Program-made: the position numbers and the translations under genes
Part shown: positions 53,921 through 64,000 of the stretch, piece after piece
How positions within the stretch are numbered: position 1 is the stretch's first letter
Layout of the letters: every line of letters begins with the position of its first letter
Assembly (NCBI GenBank): GCA_039654915.1
Contig: CM077593.1
Location: 58,410,501 to 58,474,500 of the forward strand
Direction of reading: 5' to 3'
Source: Aquilaria yunnanensis
Lineage: Eukaryota; Streptophyta; Magnoliopsida; Malvales; Thymelaeaceae
Length of the DNA: 64,000 bases
Notes under the pieces: generated by a model
Databases searched by the model: none
The model's input: only the letters and a program-made list of their open reading frames with translations
What the model was told of the DNA's origin: nothing

Positions 53921-55173
53921 GATGGGGATCTCCAGCTGGCCATAGCATGTTCTGGCTAAAATTCAGAGCCATCAGAGGACTGTGTGTTGAGGGCTTGTGC
54001 GAGGTCTCTGTGTCAGAGGCTCCTTAACTGTATTTGCCGTGTCCATAAGACCCCTTTGGTGAAAGAGACCTCTTTGGGATATGAGAGATTCTTACCGAGG
54101 TTACTCCAACCTTTTAGGAGGCCCCTCGGTACAAATAATTCTCTTCGGAGGATGTTTTCCCCTGCCGAGGATGGTAAGTCTACATCTCCCGGAGTTGGCC
54201 AAGCCATCCTACCGAGGGTGGTAGTGTACCATGTTCCCGAGATTAGTCCTGTTATTCCCCGAGGGTGATGCTCGTCTTTACCAAGGGTGGTGCTCGTCAG
54301 AGCTTAGGAGTCTGAAGGATAATAATCCTTCTACGATCACAAGCCTAGCTCAACAACCCTCAAAGGTTGTTGGCTCAACGACGCCAAAAACTGCACTATA
54401 AAAAGTAAGGGAGTGAGAATCAAAGATTCTCAGTAAGGGGTCTTGAACCTGTAAGAAAAATCCTGAGGACTCTTCAGATCAGAACATATGTAACATGTTA
54501 TGACCTCATACAACCCGAGGGTGTAATATATGCATATACCTAGGTCCCTTGGGACATCTCCTCATCCTAGTCCTCCTTGCGGTGTGTCACACTATGCCTA
54601 GCAAGTTCTAGCCACTAACTCGCTCCTAGTAAACGTTAGCTTATTGACAAACACAATAATGTAGCCTTCCCTGAGTTATTGTGCAGGTGAACATGGTGGA
54701 TGCTCTTTGCTTGTACTATAAGAAATCCATTAGGTGTACTAGGCTTCCACATAGTGCCTCAAGTCCTTGGACTTTCCTAGGTCACTTGTGTACTAAGCCT
54801 CTACCCATTAAACCTACCAAGGATGCACTAGGCTTTCACTTGCTTCTCAAAGCACAACTAGGCTGGGCAACAAGTGCACCAAGCCATCATCCATTGTGCT
54901 CCCCCATCCACCATTACTTGGTTCACACTAACAAAGTGGCAATGACCATGGTTGGACCCATTAACTAGGTTCTTTAGAACCTCAACTAGGTGCACTAAGG
55001 TTTTCACATCAAAGCCTCAAATCCAAAGCCTCACCTAGGCTTTTGATGGTACTAAACCTTGCACCCAACTAATCGTGCTCTATTATGGCCAAACATGCCT
55101 TTAAAACTTACCTTCATTTTGAGTTAAAATAGCATTAAAACTATTCCATTTTAGGTGTAGTAATAGAGTGGAG
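53921..55173. other. Unclassified sequence with LTR-like piece
   Basis: No gene seen. Around 54009-54600 there is GTGTCAGAGGCTCCTTAA, shared with the Tat LTRs, several CCGAGG-rich stretches and CTATAAAAAGTAAGG (54397), which looks like a TATA box; it may be a diverged LTR fragment. From 54680 to 55173 CACTAGG and CTAGGCTTTCAC-like words recur without a clear period. Start and end points are not resolved. Confidence 0.35.
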
Positions 55174-56592
55174 TGTTGGGTTTTGGGAGCCAAACAGCGT
55201 AGCAGAATTTAATCGAAACCCTCCAGGATCCAAGTGAAACGGGGTAAATCGGCTGTTTGAAAATTTTCATACCTAATTTTCAGTTGAGATCTCTCACTCA
55301 ACTGTAGAGTCGAATCACAAAACCTGAACAGTTGACATGTTCAGGCTCTCTATGGTATCCACACAAGCCTCTCCAGATCACCACGCTTTCACCACGTCCC
55401 AGCAGATGTGTTTCTCTTGCGCTCACAGTGCTAGCTTGCGTCCTTCAATGAATTGCAAGAGAAGAGTGCGGCTGTCCTTTTAGGAGGCTAGGGCAAGGAG
55501 ACCTGTGAATTTCTTACTAAAAGTTGTATTTATAGTGAGACTCAACTTCCAAGCCTAATGGGTTTCAAAGCCCTAATCCAATTAGGCTTTAATTTTGGGC
55601 TTAATAATGGCTCAACTCTTGGGCCCATTATTAATACAAAATTAAAGTGAAACCATAACCCAAATAATTAGCCCATGCACTCTAATGATCCAAATAGCTC
55701 TATGTGTGCGACCCAATAGGCTCTTGCCATGTTGGCAATGATCATAAATCACATTTATGATCTTAAGCAATGAGCGGTGTCCAGCAACACATCATTGCTA
55801 CCCAGGTGACAAGATTGTTGGTGATTCGACTAAACCTTTATGATCATCACCGATATATGCCATTGTCCGTTTGTCCAAGATATCAAGACTAAGCATGAGA
55901 CATGGAATGTGTCACTCTCGTATAGCCCAATCTTTGGTTACTTGATTACCGAGTAGACTAACTTAAGCTGATGACAATGATATCGTATATCAACTCATCC
56001 AAGCATGGCCATGCATTTTCTAAGTCTCACTCTATCAAGGGGCGTGAAGATATCACTCCCATTACATAGGAGCGACAAATCCCATCTTGATCATACAAAT
56101 CCCTCCGCATGATATGTGACATACCCAATGACCTCCTTCAAGTTCACTCAGTTACGAGCAACAAAGGAAAGTATCAAAGTATGTGACTCACATGTAGGGA
56201 ACCTTGATGATCTTAGGTCGAAGGACTACATGTACCATGATCACTATGAGAATCACTTATGGCACTCATATAATGATCCACGAAGTGTTCTCATGGTGGG
56301 TCGGTCCAGTACACAAGTTCTCCAACTTGTACCCATATGTAGACTACATATCTCATATTAGTCTCCACATATGCTAGTCATTATGTATTATTGCAACCCG
56401 CTCCACAATAATACTAGACCAGGGACATTTAAGAATATCATTATTCTAGGGTTACAATTATGTTTATTACATTACGCAGAAACAAAACAAGAAACATAAT
56501 TGCTGGATTAATGCCTTAATAAAATATCATGACTCAATGTGCAAAAAAAATATAATCATCTCATGATTGGCTTTTTGGGCACAACACTAATA
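55174..56592 (-). mobile_element. Solo LTR S3
   Basis: Third copy of the 1.4-kb solo LTR with perfect target duplication TGGAG (55169-55173 and 56593-56597). Right end ACTAATA shows one C-to-T change from ACTAACA. TATAAATA on the minus strand at 55527-55534. More diverged than S1 and S2 by eye. Confidence 0.87.
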
Positions 56593-57181
56593 TGGAGGTG
56601 ATAGTACTCCCTCTTATTTTCACATGCAATCTTGAATCACCTCATTCGGACACCCGAGTGAAAAGTTATGACGGAAACAAAACCGGGTGTCATTGCTGTC
56701 TCGGCGATGCATCACCATAGTGACCACAGTTGTTGACATTCTGCCAATTTCTAAGGTATTGGTGACACATCATGGGAACTAGTATTGATTGGCGATGCAT
56801 CACCAAACCTGTGAAATACCCAGAAAACTTCAAGTTTCACTGCTATGAACTTTGAACACTTTCTAAACATATCAAACATGGATGGATAGGATTCAAACTT
56901 CACATACATGTAGTACACTTTGTAGAGACCACAATGCACCATTCAAACCAATCTTATGGTGTCCAGAAAAGCCACACAAATCTCATAAACTCACTAGTCC
57001 AACATGTTCATTACCATCAACCAACTGATGCCATTCATCAAAGTACTTGAATCTAACAATCAAACGAGCTAGGAATGGCATCAATTATGCTTGAATCATA
57101 AAATCCTTCACCTCAATTACATAAGAACTACCAAGAATCAAGCACCAAAAGCTTTAAGCTTCAAGCGCAAGGCTCCACTAA
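56593..57181. other. Unclassified interval
   Basis: No gene recognised. GGCGATGCATCACC occurs twice (56703-56716 and 56791-56804), with the diverged form GGTGACACATCATGG at 56761. The sequence is AT-rich and ends ACTAA before the J LTR. It could be the pre-insertion sequence of J or part of another LTR. Confidence 0.4.
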
Positions 57182-59662
57182 TGATAGACAAAGTGCTATC
57201 GCCCTGACCACCTGCCGACCACGGGAAAGAGGGAGCCAGACACCTGAGGCATATGACCTCAGAAAGGACTCTGGAGTGAAGGAAGTCATACACCTGAGGC
57301 GCACGACCTTGGTAGCTCACCAAATTCCAACTTCGGGAGCCAGCGTAGCGCCTCCTTCGGGAGGGTGACCGAACCAGCTTCAGGGGAGAAAGACCAACCA
57401 CCCCCTGCGGGAGAAAGCCCCCTGAAGACATACACACCAAAGTTCTAGCCCACTCCGGAAAAGGGCCCATCACCCCGAAGTGAGACATCAACCAAAGGGA
57501 CCTCGGTTGTTCGGCAAGAGCCATGAAGGAGTCTCTGACACTCCGCTCATATACTTCTCCGACACGCCAACCCTAGACACGCTCTAACACAGCATCGCAA
57601 TGGTGGGTTTCGGGAGCCAAACAGCGTAGCGGAATTTAACCGAAACCCTCCAGGATCCAAGTGAAATAGGGTAAACCGGGTGCTCAAAAATTTTCATACC
57701 TAATTTTCGGTTGAGATCTCTCACTCAACTGTAGAGTCGAATCACAAAACCTGAACAGTTGACGTGTTTAGGTTGTCTATGGTATCCACACGACCCTCTC
57801 GGGATCACCACACTTCCACCACAGCCAGGCAGATGCGTTTCTCTTGCGCTCGCAGTGCTAGCTTGCGTCCTCCAAGGAATTCCAAGAGAAGAGTGCGGCT
57901 GTCCTTTTGGGAGGCTAGGGCAAGGAGACCTACCAATTTCTTGCTAAAAGTTGTATTTATAGTGAGACTCATTTTCCAGGTCGAATAGGTTTCAAAGCCC
58001 TAATCTAATTAGGCTTTAATTTCGGGCCTAATAATGGCTCAACTATTTGGCCCATTATTAATACGAAATTATAGTGAAACCAAAACCCAAATTATTTGCC
58101 CATGCACTCTAATGATCCAAATAGTTCTATTTGTGCGACCCAATAGGCTCTTACCATGTTGGCAATGATCATAAATGTGATTTATGATCATAAGCACGAG
58201 ACATTTATCATCATAAGCAATGAGCGGTGTCTAGCAACACATCATTGCTACCCAAATGACAAGATTGTCGATGATTTGACTAAACCTTTATGATCATCAC
58301 CGATATATGCCATTGTCCCTTTGTCCAAGATATCAAGACTAAGCACGAGACACAGAATGTGTCACTCTCGTATAGCCCAATCTTTGGTTTCTTGATTACC
58401 GAGTAGACCAACTTAAACTGATGACATTGATATCGATATCAACTCATCCGAGCATGGCCATGCATTTTCTAAGTCTCACTCTATCAATGGGTGTGAAGAT
58501 ATCACTCCTGTTACATAGGAGGGACAAATCCCATCTTGATCATACAAATCCCTCCGCATGATATGTGACATACCCAATGACCTCCTTCAAGTTCACTCAG
58601 TTACGAGCAACAAAGGAAAGTATCAAAGTATGTGACTCACATGTAGGGAACCTTGATGATCTTATGTCGAAGGACTACATATACAATGATCACTATGAGA
58701 ATCACTTATGACACTCATATAAGGATCCATGTAGTGTTCTCATGGTGGGTCGGTCCAGTACACATGTTCTCCAACTTGTACCCATATGTAGACTACATAT
58801 CTTATATTAGTCTCCACATCTGCTAGTCGTTATGTATTATTGCAACCTGCTCCACAATAATACTAGACCAGGGACGTTTAAGAATATCATTATTCTAGGG
58901 TTACAATTATGTTTGTTAAGTTACGCAGAAACAAAACAACAATCACAATTGCTGGATTAATGCCTTAATAAAATATCATGACTCAATGTGCAAAAATACA
59001 ATCATCTCATGATTGGCTTCTGGGCACAACACTAACACGCATACGTCCTGTCGCACAGGGCTACACCAACTATGGCTCGCGGCCCAAGGAACCTGTAGAT
59101 GGCTAGGGGCCCCCACGCCCAAAAATACGAACACCATCCGTCCATACACATGTCACAATCTGAAGGGATCACCTCCTCCCTTATAAACCAGGGAAATGGT
59201 CACAGGTAGGGGGTTCTCCGCCCGGAGGACTAAAAGGACAAGAGGACACTCTCCTCTCTCCGCCTGAATACTCTCCCCTCAGCCCTCAGAAAGGCACGCC
59301 AGGCAAGAGTCCCTTGTGCTTATTACTGAGTATCTCTCTTTCTCAGAGCACTGACTTGGGCATCGGAGGTTCCCCCCCGGAAAACAACCCCAGGGGCCTC
59401 CTAACCCCTGTTTTCTGAGTGTTTCAACCAGGTTTCACTGAAGGGTCTCCGCTCCGGGTTTTCTCCCGTGCCGGAAGTATTTCCCATCATCACCAACCAC
59501 GGTACCAGGAAGCTGCCGAGCACCACTTAAGGTGAGCCTCTCAGGGTACCTTCTTGCACATCTAGGACCCCCTACTGCCCACACCGCTGCACACAGTGGA
59601 GATGCTGGCTCCGCCTAATCGGACCACATCAAATGCTGGCTCCGCACCTCCGGACCGCATCA
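57182..59662 (+). repeat. 5' LTR of J, interrupted by S4
   Basis: Starts TGATAGACAAAGTGCTATCG (GATAG/CTATC hairpin) and ends CGCATCA before the primer-binding site. Without S4 it is about 1 kb. TATAAA is at 59182-59187. Sequence between 59340 and 59400 (ACTGACTTGGGC, CCTCCTAACCCC) matches the same part of the other Tat LTRs. Confidence 0.75.
57601..59037 (-). mobile_element. Solo LTR S4
   Basis: Fourth copy of the 1.4-kb solo LTR; starts TGGTGGG (one change from TGTTGGG) and ends ACTAACA. Flanks CGCAA and CGCAT agree at four of five bases. TATAAATA on the minus strand at 57954-57961. It carries a small duplication near 58160-58215 (ATTTATGATCATAAGCA-like words). Confidence 0.83.
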
Positions 59663-59664
59663 TC

Positions 59665-59681
59665 TTGCGTCGTCTGTGGGA
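59665..59681 (+). other. Decayed primer-binding site of J
   Basis: TTGCGTCGTCTGTGGGA differs from the site in E1, A and G at two positions. Confidence 0.6.
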
Positions 59682-59683
59682 AC

Positions 59684-61590
59684 TCACTCCCAGGTTGCCG
59701 AAAGTTGAAGCTCGGTGTTCTAAGGAGATGGGACTCCCGAGGTCCCCGTCCACACCAGAGATTCAACGGGCAACCAAATAATGGCAGCAGGGATTTCCCT
59801 GCCCGAGGGTGAACGTCCTCTGACTATTACCATAGGCTTCTTGTGCGAATTCCCACGCTTTGGTGTGGTCGAAATGATGCAATAGTCAAGCCAAAGAAGG
59901 CCGCAGTAAAAATTCGGGCCGAAGGCCCTCCTCATCAGTACCTCGTGGGGTAGAGAGTCCCATGCCAATTCACAGGAATTGGGAAAACGGAGATCAACGG
60001 GAGGAGTCATCGGTGGGAACCACGCTTCCCGGAGTACGACCTACGGGAAAAGCAGGGTCGAGATGACCCAGACCTCCCCGCCGAGAGAGTTCTGCACCCG
60101 AGGAAAAAATTGCCATCTCCTCGGCAACGAAGTCAAAACCCATTGCCCCGAGAGGTCATTTACGACTTGACTTGCAGGCAGAAGGCGCCAACTCTACTTC
60201 CCAGGACACGACCGCTGTCCGAAGTGACCTGCCTCCAGGTAACGCCCTCAAAAAAGAGTAGAGCATTCGGAAAAGACTATCGAAATGGTGCATCAAACTC
60301 GGAGAGTACTACATCACGTATAAGCCTATAAGGGCGCCCAGGTACTGGCAGACTAGATCGCCGAAATCCCAGAAGTAGGGAAGGCTGAAACCAACAAGGG
60401 AGACAGAGCAAAGATAGATCCAGAGTGGAAACTCCTTGTCAGTGGAACCCCAAGCGCAGAACATCAGGGCTCTAGGATACCCTTTCAGGGGCCCGAAGGC
60501 AAAGAGGCCACCAAGACGATCAAATTTGATTACCAAAAGTGTTGGGCCATCCGAGCATGGCAATGCTAGGTATAATAACCTCACACAAAGGGCAAAAAGA
60601 TCCTACAAAGAGGAATCTCACAACCAAAGAGTCCCAAAAATCTTCATGAAGAGGCAGAAAGTGCAAAGACGTCCTGGATGATATTTCCTGATTAAGGAAA
60701 AGCTATACAGGCAAAGGTACGCAATTCCGTTATTAAGATATATCGGTAAAATGGGTGCAGGACAAGTCGTCCAAGAGGTGTGAAAATGGCCAGAGACACG
60801 CCAGCACCTGAAGACTGCCTTCGGACCGGATAACCTCGGAAAGATTGCACCGAGCCACTCCAGACAGCGCCCGAAGATGTGAAGTTCTGCGTGATAGCAG
60901 AGGACTACTTCACTGAGTGGGGTAAGGCAGAACTCCTAGCAACCATGCCGGCAAAAGGTGCACAAAAAGTTCGTCTGGAAGAACATAGTATGCTGATTTG
61001 GCTTACCGACGGTGACACCAGCCAGTAATGATCTCGGAATAAAAGGCACTTCAGCCCACCAGCTCAGCTCCCAAGCAACAGACAAGTAGAGGTAGCCAAA
61101 AAAGGGACTCTAAGAGATGCAAAGGGAAAGTGGCCAGGAGAATTTCCTACTGTACTAAGGAGTTATCAAATAACTCCCCGAGGGGCCAACGCGGAGTCAC
61201 CTTTCTCACTTATCTCTAGTGCAGAAGCCACTATCCATTTGAAGTAGTTCGGCCATCATATAGATGTTTGACGAAAGAGGAAGTGACCTCGGGTTGAGAA
61301 CTAACCTCGACTTAGTTGTCAAACACTGAGAAAAGGCCGAGCTCGAAAGCAGGCCTTTCCGGCAAAAGGTGGCCATAAGTGCAAACCTGCATGATAGGCC
61401 AAAAGGAATAAGGAAAAGGAGACCTCACCCCTGAAAGGCCGAATTAGAACCCCGAAAGCCGTCCAATGGGGTACTTCGGCAATTGGTCCTAAATGAGGTC
61501 CGAAAAGGAGTATACAAGCTCGGTAACACCGAAGAAGGAAAATTGAAAAATACAAGGCACTCGGGCGCCTTAAAGAAATTCTATACTTAG
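59684..61590 (+). pseudogene. J gag-pol relic
   Basis: Gag N-terminus: RLPKVEARCSKEMGLPRSPS (near 59690), then ITIGFLCEFP-like sequence and stops. Near 60251 it jumps to the end of the first RNase H (AFGKDYRNGASN region, equal to GRLSKWCIELGEYYITYKP in another frame), so capsid, zinc knuckle, protease and RT are deleted. Traces of aRNH (60425-60540, SAEHQGS) and integrase (VKFCVIAEDYFTEWGKAELL near 60880, AHHQLSSQATDK region, GVYKLGN-like end near 61510) follow. Many frame changes. No function is possible. Confidence 0.7.
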
Positions 61591-64000
61591 AATTTTTAGA
61601 CAAGAAATGGTGAAAGCCAGAAATATGTCTAAGTACAGAAAGTTTTCCCCTGTCTGAGAATGTTCGCCGAAGAAAGCTGAAGTATGGACTCCGGCGTCAT
61701 GGGAAGCTTCGGCTCCTGAATCTTTCGCTGCCACCTTCGGTGCAAGAGGAGGAAATGGCAGGTTAAGGAACTCGACTCTTGACCACATCCACTGAGGCCC
61801 CCCGAGAATACCCAGGGCAGCCATAAAGAAAGGATCAAGGTCCACATACTTCTTCAGACACTGATGACGAGCTAGGCAGAAGCCGTCCTGAAAATCAATC
61901 TTGGACGTCTGGACGGCTTTGCCTCTTTCAACGTCCAACTCGTCCGCCTCATGTTGAAGATCTGAAACCTCCTGCTGAAGGTCGGAAATCTCATTCTCTA
62001 GTTCCTCGGTTTTCTTCTTCTTCTTCGAACGCTCCTTCAGCAAGTCGACCTTGGCCTGGAGTTCACCATTTTCAGCCATCGCCTTCGCTAGGAGGGTAGA
62101 CTCCCCTTCCTTTTCCTTTTGAAGGGACTCGTTAGCCGAAGTCAGGCCGACTAATTTTTCACCAAGGTTGGACATCTTCTTGGAAAAATCCTTCAAGAGC
62201 CCCTCTTGGCCCTTCAAGAACTCCTCCCGAAGACCAGCAATCTTCTCCTTGCATATTTGGCTCAACTTGGTGTTCATCAGCACCGAGTTGGCACAAAAAG
62301 CTTTGGCCTTCTACAATTTGTCTTCAGCCCAAGCTCGGGCCGAAGACTGCTTTGCTGCCCAAGCTCGGAGGTATCCATTATACCCCAAAAGCTGCAAAAA
62401 GAAAAGAGAAGGCACTTAGCAAAATTTGCAAAAGCAAAGCCAAAAACGTTTAGGCAAAAAGTGGGAAGGAAAAGCGAAGAGCCTGAAGAGTTACCTGAGT
62501 AGCATGCTGGGAAACTTTTGCAGCAAGGGCATCCTCGGAGGCACACTCCTCAACGACTGCCTTGAAGGATGCCTGAGTAAGCACACCCCTTGCCATTTGG
62601 GGAGCCATTTCCCAACAATCCTCGGAGAATAGATTCATGTCCTCCATAAAAGACCAGAACGGCTCCCTTGGGACTTTGTCCTTCGGGACATGAGAATCCC
62701 AAAGATCCCTCCTTCAGGCGTGCTCAATCTTCCAAGCCAGGGGCACCGGATCCTCTGTAAAAACAAACATGCATCTTATCAGGTAAAAATTCGTTGATTA
62801 TAAAAAATGTAAGTTGATTGCAGGGGAAAAGAGACAAACTTGGCACGACCTCGGCACAGTCGTCATCAGAGTCACCGACCTCCTCCACGTCGGTAGGAAC
62901 ATGTTTGCCCTTGGCCCTTCGGCGCTTTTCTAAATCTTCAGTAGAAATATCCGCAAAAGAGCCCAACAAATCCATCGACGCGGTGGGACTCGGAAGGGCA
63001 GAAACGGCCACCTCGGCAAGAACCCCCCCGGCAGTTTCAGGCTTGGACAAAGTTGCAACCTCTGTAGAAGTTGCAATGACATTGCCAACCTTGGTGGAAG
63101 TAGCAATAACATCGCCGACTTCTGAAATGTCCTCCGAATGGGGAAAAGGGGTGTCCTTCTTGGCCTTTTTGGCCGAAGATGATCCGTTCCAGAAGCCTTG
63201 CGCCTCTTCTTTTGTTCTCCCTTCTCAGCCTGACCAAGGAAGAGAGACCTGTAGTAGCCGGCAGACTCGTCGCCCATCTCTGAAAAAGAGGGAAGAAATC
63301 AGTGTAAGTCCACAGGCGCTTCGGCTGAAAAAACTTTAAATGAAACTTACTTTGAAAAAAGGTTCGTAAGTAAGCTCGCTCCGAAGGAGCTTCACCAGCC
63401 AAGAGTTCTTCCCCTCGGTAGCAGGAGCTGGCATGCTGAGATCCGTCTTGTGCTCCGTAACCACCCCTAACTCTTGAAGGACATCCTCAGTCATGAGTTT
63501 CCACATGATCGGGAAAGGGTAGAGAGAGCATGGAGGGACCTCGGCATCCCAGTCGGCGACAGCATGGATTCATCTGTCAAAGTCCCCAAACCTCGCGGCC
63601 AACTCGGGAGTTAGCAGCTTCCTGGGATCCATGACATCCGCCTCCAGTTTTCCCTTAGCCCACTTAGTCGGGACGTGCGACCAGGCCTCCATGACCTTCG
63701 GGAAGAAGAACTTCCTTTGCCACCCTCGCTAGCTATCCTTGGTAGCGAAGGTGAACATAAATTTCTTCCTCCCAGATCCTCGAGGCAGTATGAAATAAAA
63801 GCCACCCTTCAAAACCAAATAGAGCTTATAATACTGCATGAACAGGATGAAATGGGGTTCTACCCGGAAGATCCCGCACATGCAGAGAAAGGCATTGAAA
63901 TAGAAAAATGAGTTGGGAGGAAGCTGATTCACGGCTATGCCATGAAATTGGCAAAAGTCGCAAATCATCTTCGTAGGAGGAAACCGAAGTCCGGCCTTCA
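61570..64000 (-). pseudogene. J ORF3, spliced antisense gene, partial
   Basis: The start lies beyond the window end. Exon 1 (64000 to 63351): MICDFCQFHGIAVNQLPPNS, YFNAFLCMCGIF, MQYYKLYLVLKGGFYFILPR, WSHVPTKWAKGKLEADVMDP. Intron 1 is 63280-63350. Exon 2: MGDESAGYYRSLFLGQAEKG and a basic run. Intron 2 is 62755-62839. Exon 3 has FWSFMEDMNLFSEDCWEMAP and ends at 62495. Intron 3 is 62392-62494. Exon 4 (62391-61570) has LLGYNGYLRAWAAKQ and a coiled coil with repeated EISDLQQEVSDLQHEADELD, then FQDGFCLARHQCLKKYVDLD. All introns have GT-AG ends and match the other copies. Stops: near 63730 (KDS then stop then RGW), near 63570, near 62312. Better preserved than the gag-pol of the same element. Confidence 0.72.

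Larger units (their letters stand above)
57182..64000 (+). mobile_element. J, old Tat element, right side outside window
   Basis: 5' LTR (57182-59662, with S4 inside), decayed primer-binding site, a 1.9-kb relic of gag-pol and antisense ORF3, which runs off the window end. gag-pol is about 5.4 kb in E1, A and G, so some 3.5 kb is deleted here. Left flank is ACTAA. The 3' LTR is not in the window. Confidence 0.78.

Noticed and set aside
1..64000. Host protein-coding genes, tRNA, rRNA or endogenous viral (caulimovirus-like) genes
   Set aside because: All substantial reading frames are accounted for by Tat gag-pol or ORF3; no movement protein, coat protein, cloverleaf or rRNA signature was seen.

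Overview
This window looks like repeat-rich heterochromatin from the nuclear genome of a flowering plant. I see no host gene, tRNA or rRNA. It is almost entirely a nest of LTR retrotransposons. The main family is Ty3/gypsy of the Tat type. Its members carry gag, aspartic protease, reverse transcriptase (YVDD), a retroviral-type RNase H followed by a second 'archaeal-type' RNase H (aRNH, the hallmark of the Tat clade), and an integrase with a zinc finger and a GPY motif. They also carry an extra gene, called ORF3 here, placed downstream of the integrase on the opposite strand. Its N-terminus resembles the 'putative gypsy type transposon' domain (PF04195-like) and its C-terminus is a coiled coil. 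The host species cannot be named from this sequence alone.

Layout, left to right: (1) 1-16654, a tandem Tat array. The internal 3' end of one copy (1-1805) shares an LTR (1806-3985) with a complete but decayed copy E1 (+ strand, right LTR 15896-16654). A 1.4-kb solo LTR (S1) sits in the shared LTR and a 2.9-kb LTR-like element (L1) sits in an ORF3 intron. (2) 16655-29443, a remnant B of a minus-strand Tat element, mainly its ORF3. It is split by a complete 10.1-kb minus-strand element A (18969-29076, 5-bp target duplication ATAGG). (3) 29444-32645, a short derivative C with two LTRs but no gag-pol. (4) 32640-48562, an element that appears split in two (F and G) by an inversion. Solo LTR S2, LTR-like L2 and LTR-like L3 are inserted in it, and a small inverted gag piece lies between the halves. 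(5) 48563-53920, element H, whose gag is interrupted by the F/G element. (6) 53921-57181, mostly unclassified sequence around solo LTR S3. (7) 57182-64000, an old Tat element J with solo LTR S4 in its LTR, a collapsed gag-pol and a better preserved ORF3.

How the parts work together: the LTR promoter (TATA box, with a CACGTG G-box upstream in one subfamily) would drive the genomic RNA, from which one continuous gag-pol frame starts inside the LTR and reads through the primer-binding site. ORF3 runs the other way. It has its own TATA box 240-280 bp before its ATG and three small introns conserved between copies. Because ORF3 is antisense to the genomic RNA, its introns would not be removed from the RNA that is reverse transcribed, which explains why they persist. 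Most coding regions are broken by stops and frameshifts, many of them consistent with C-to-T decay of methylated DNA.
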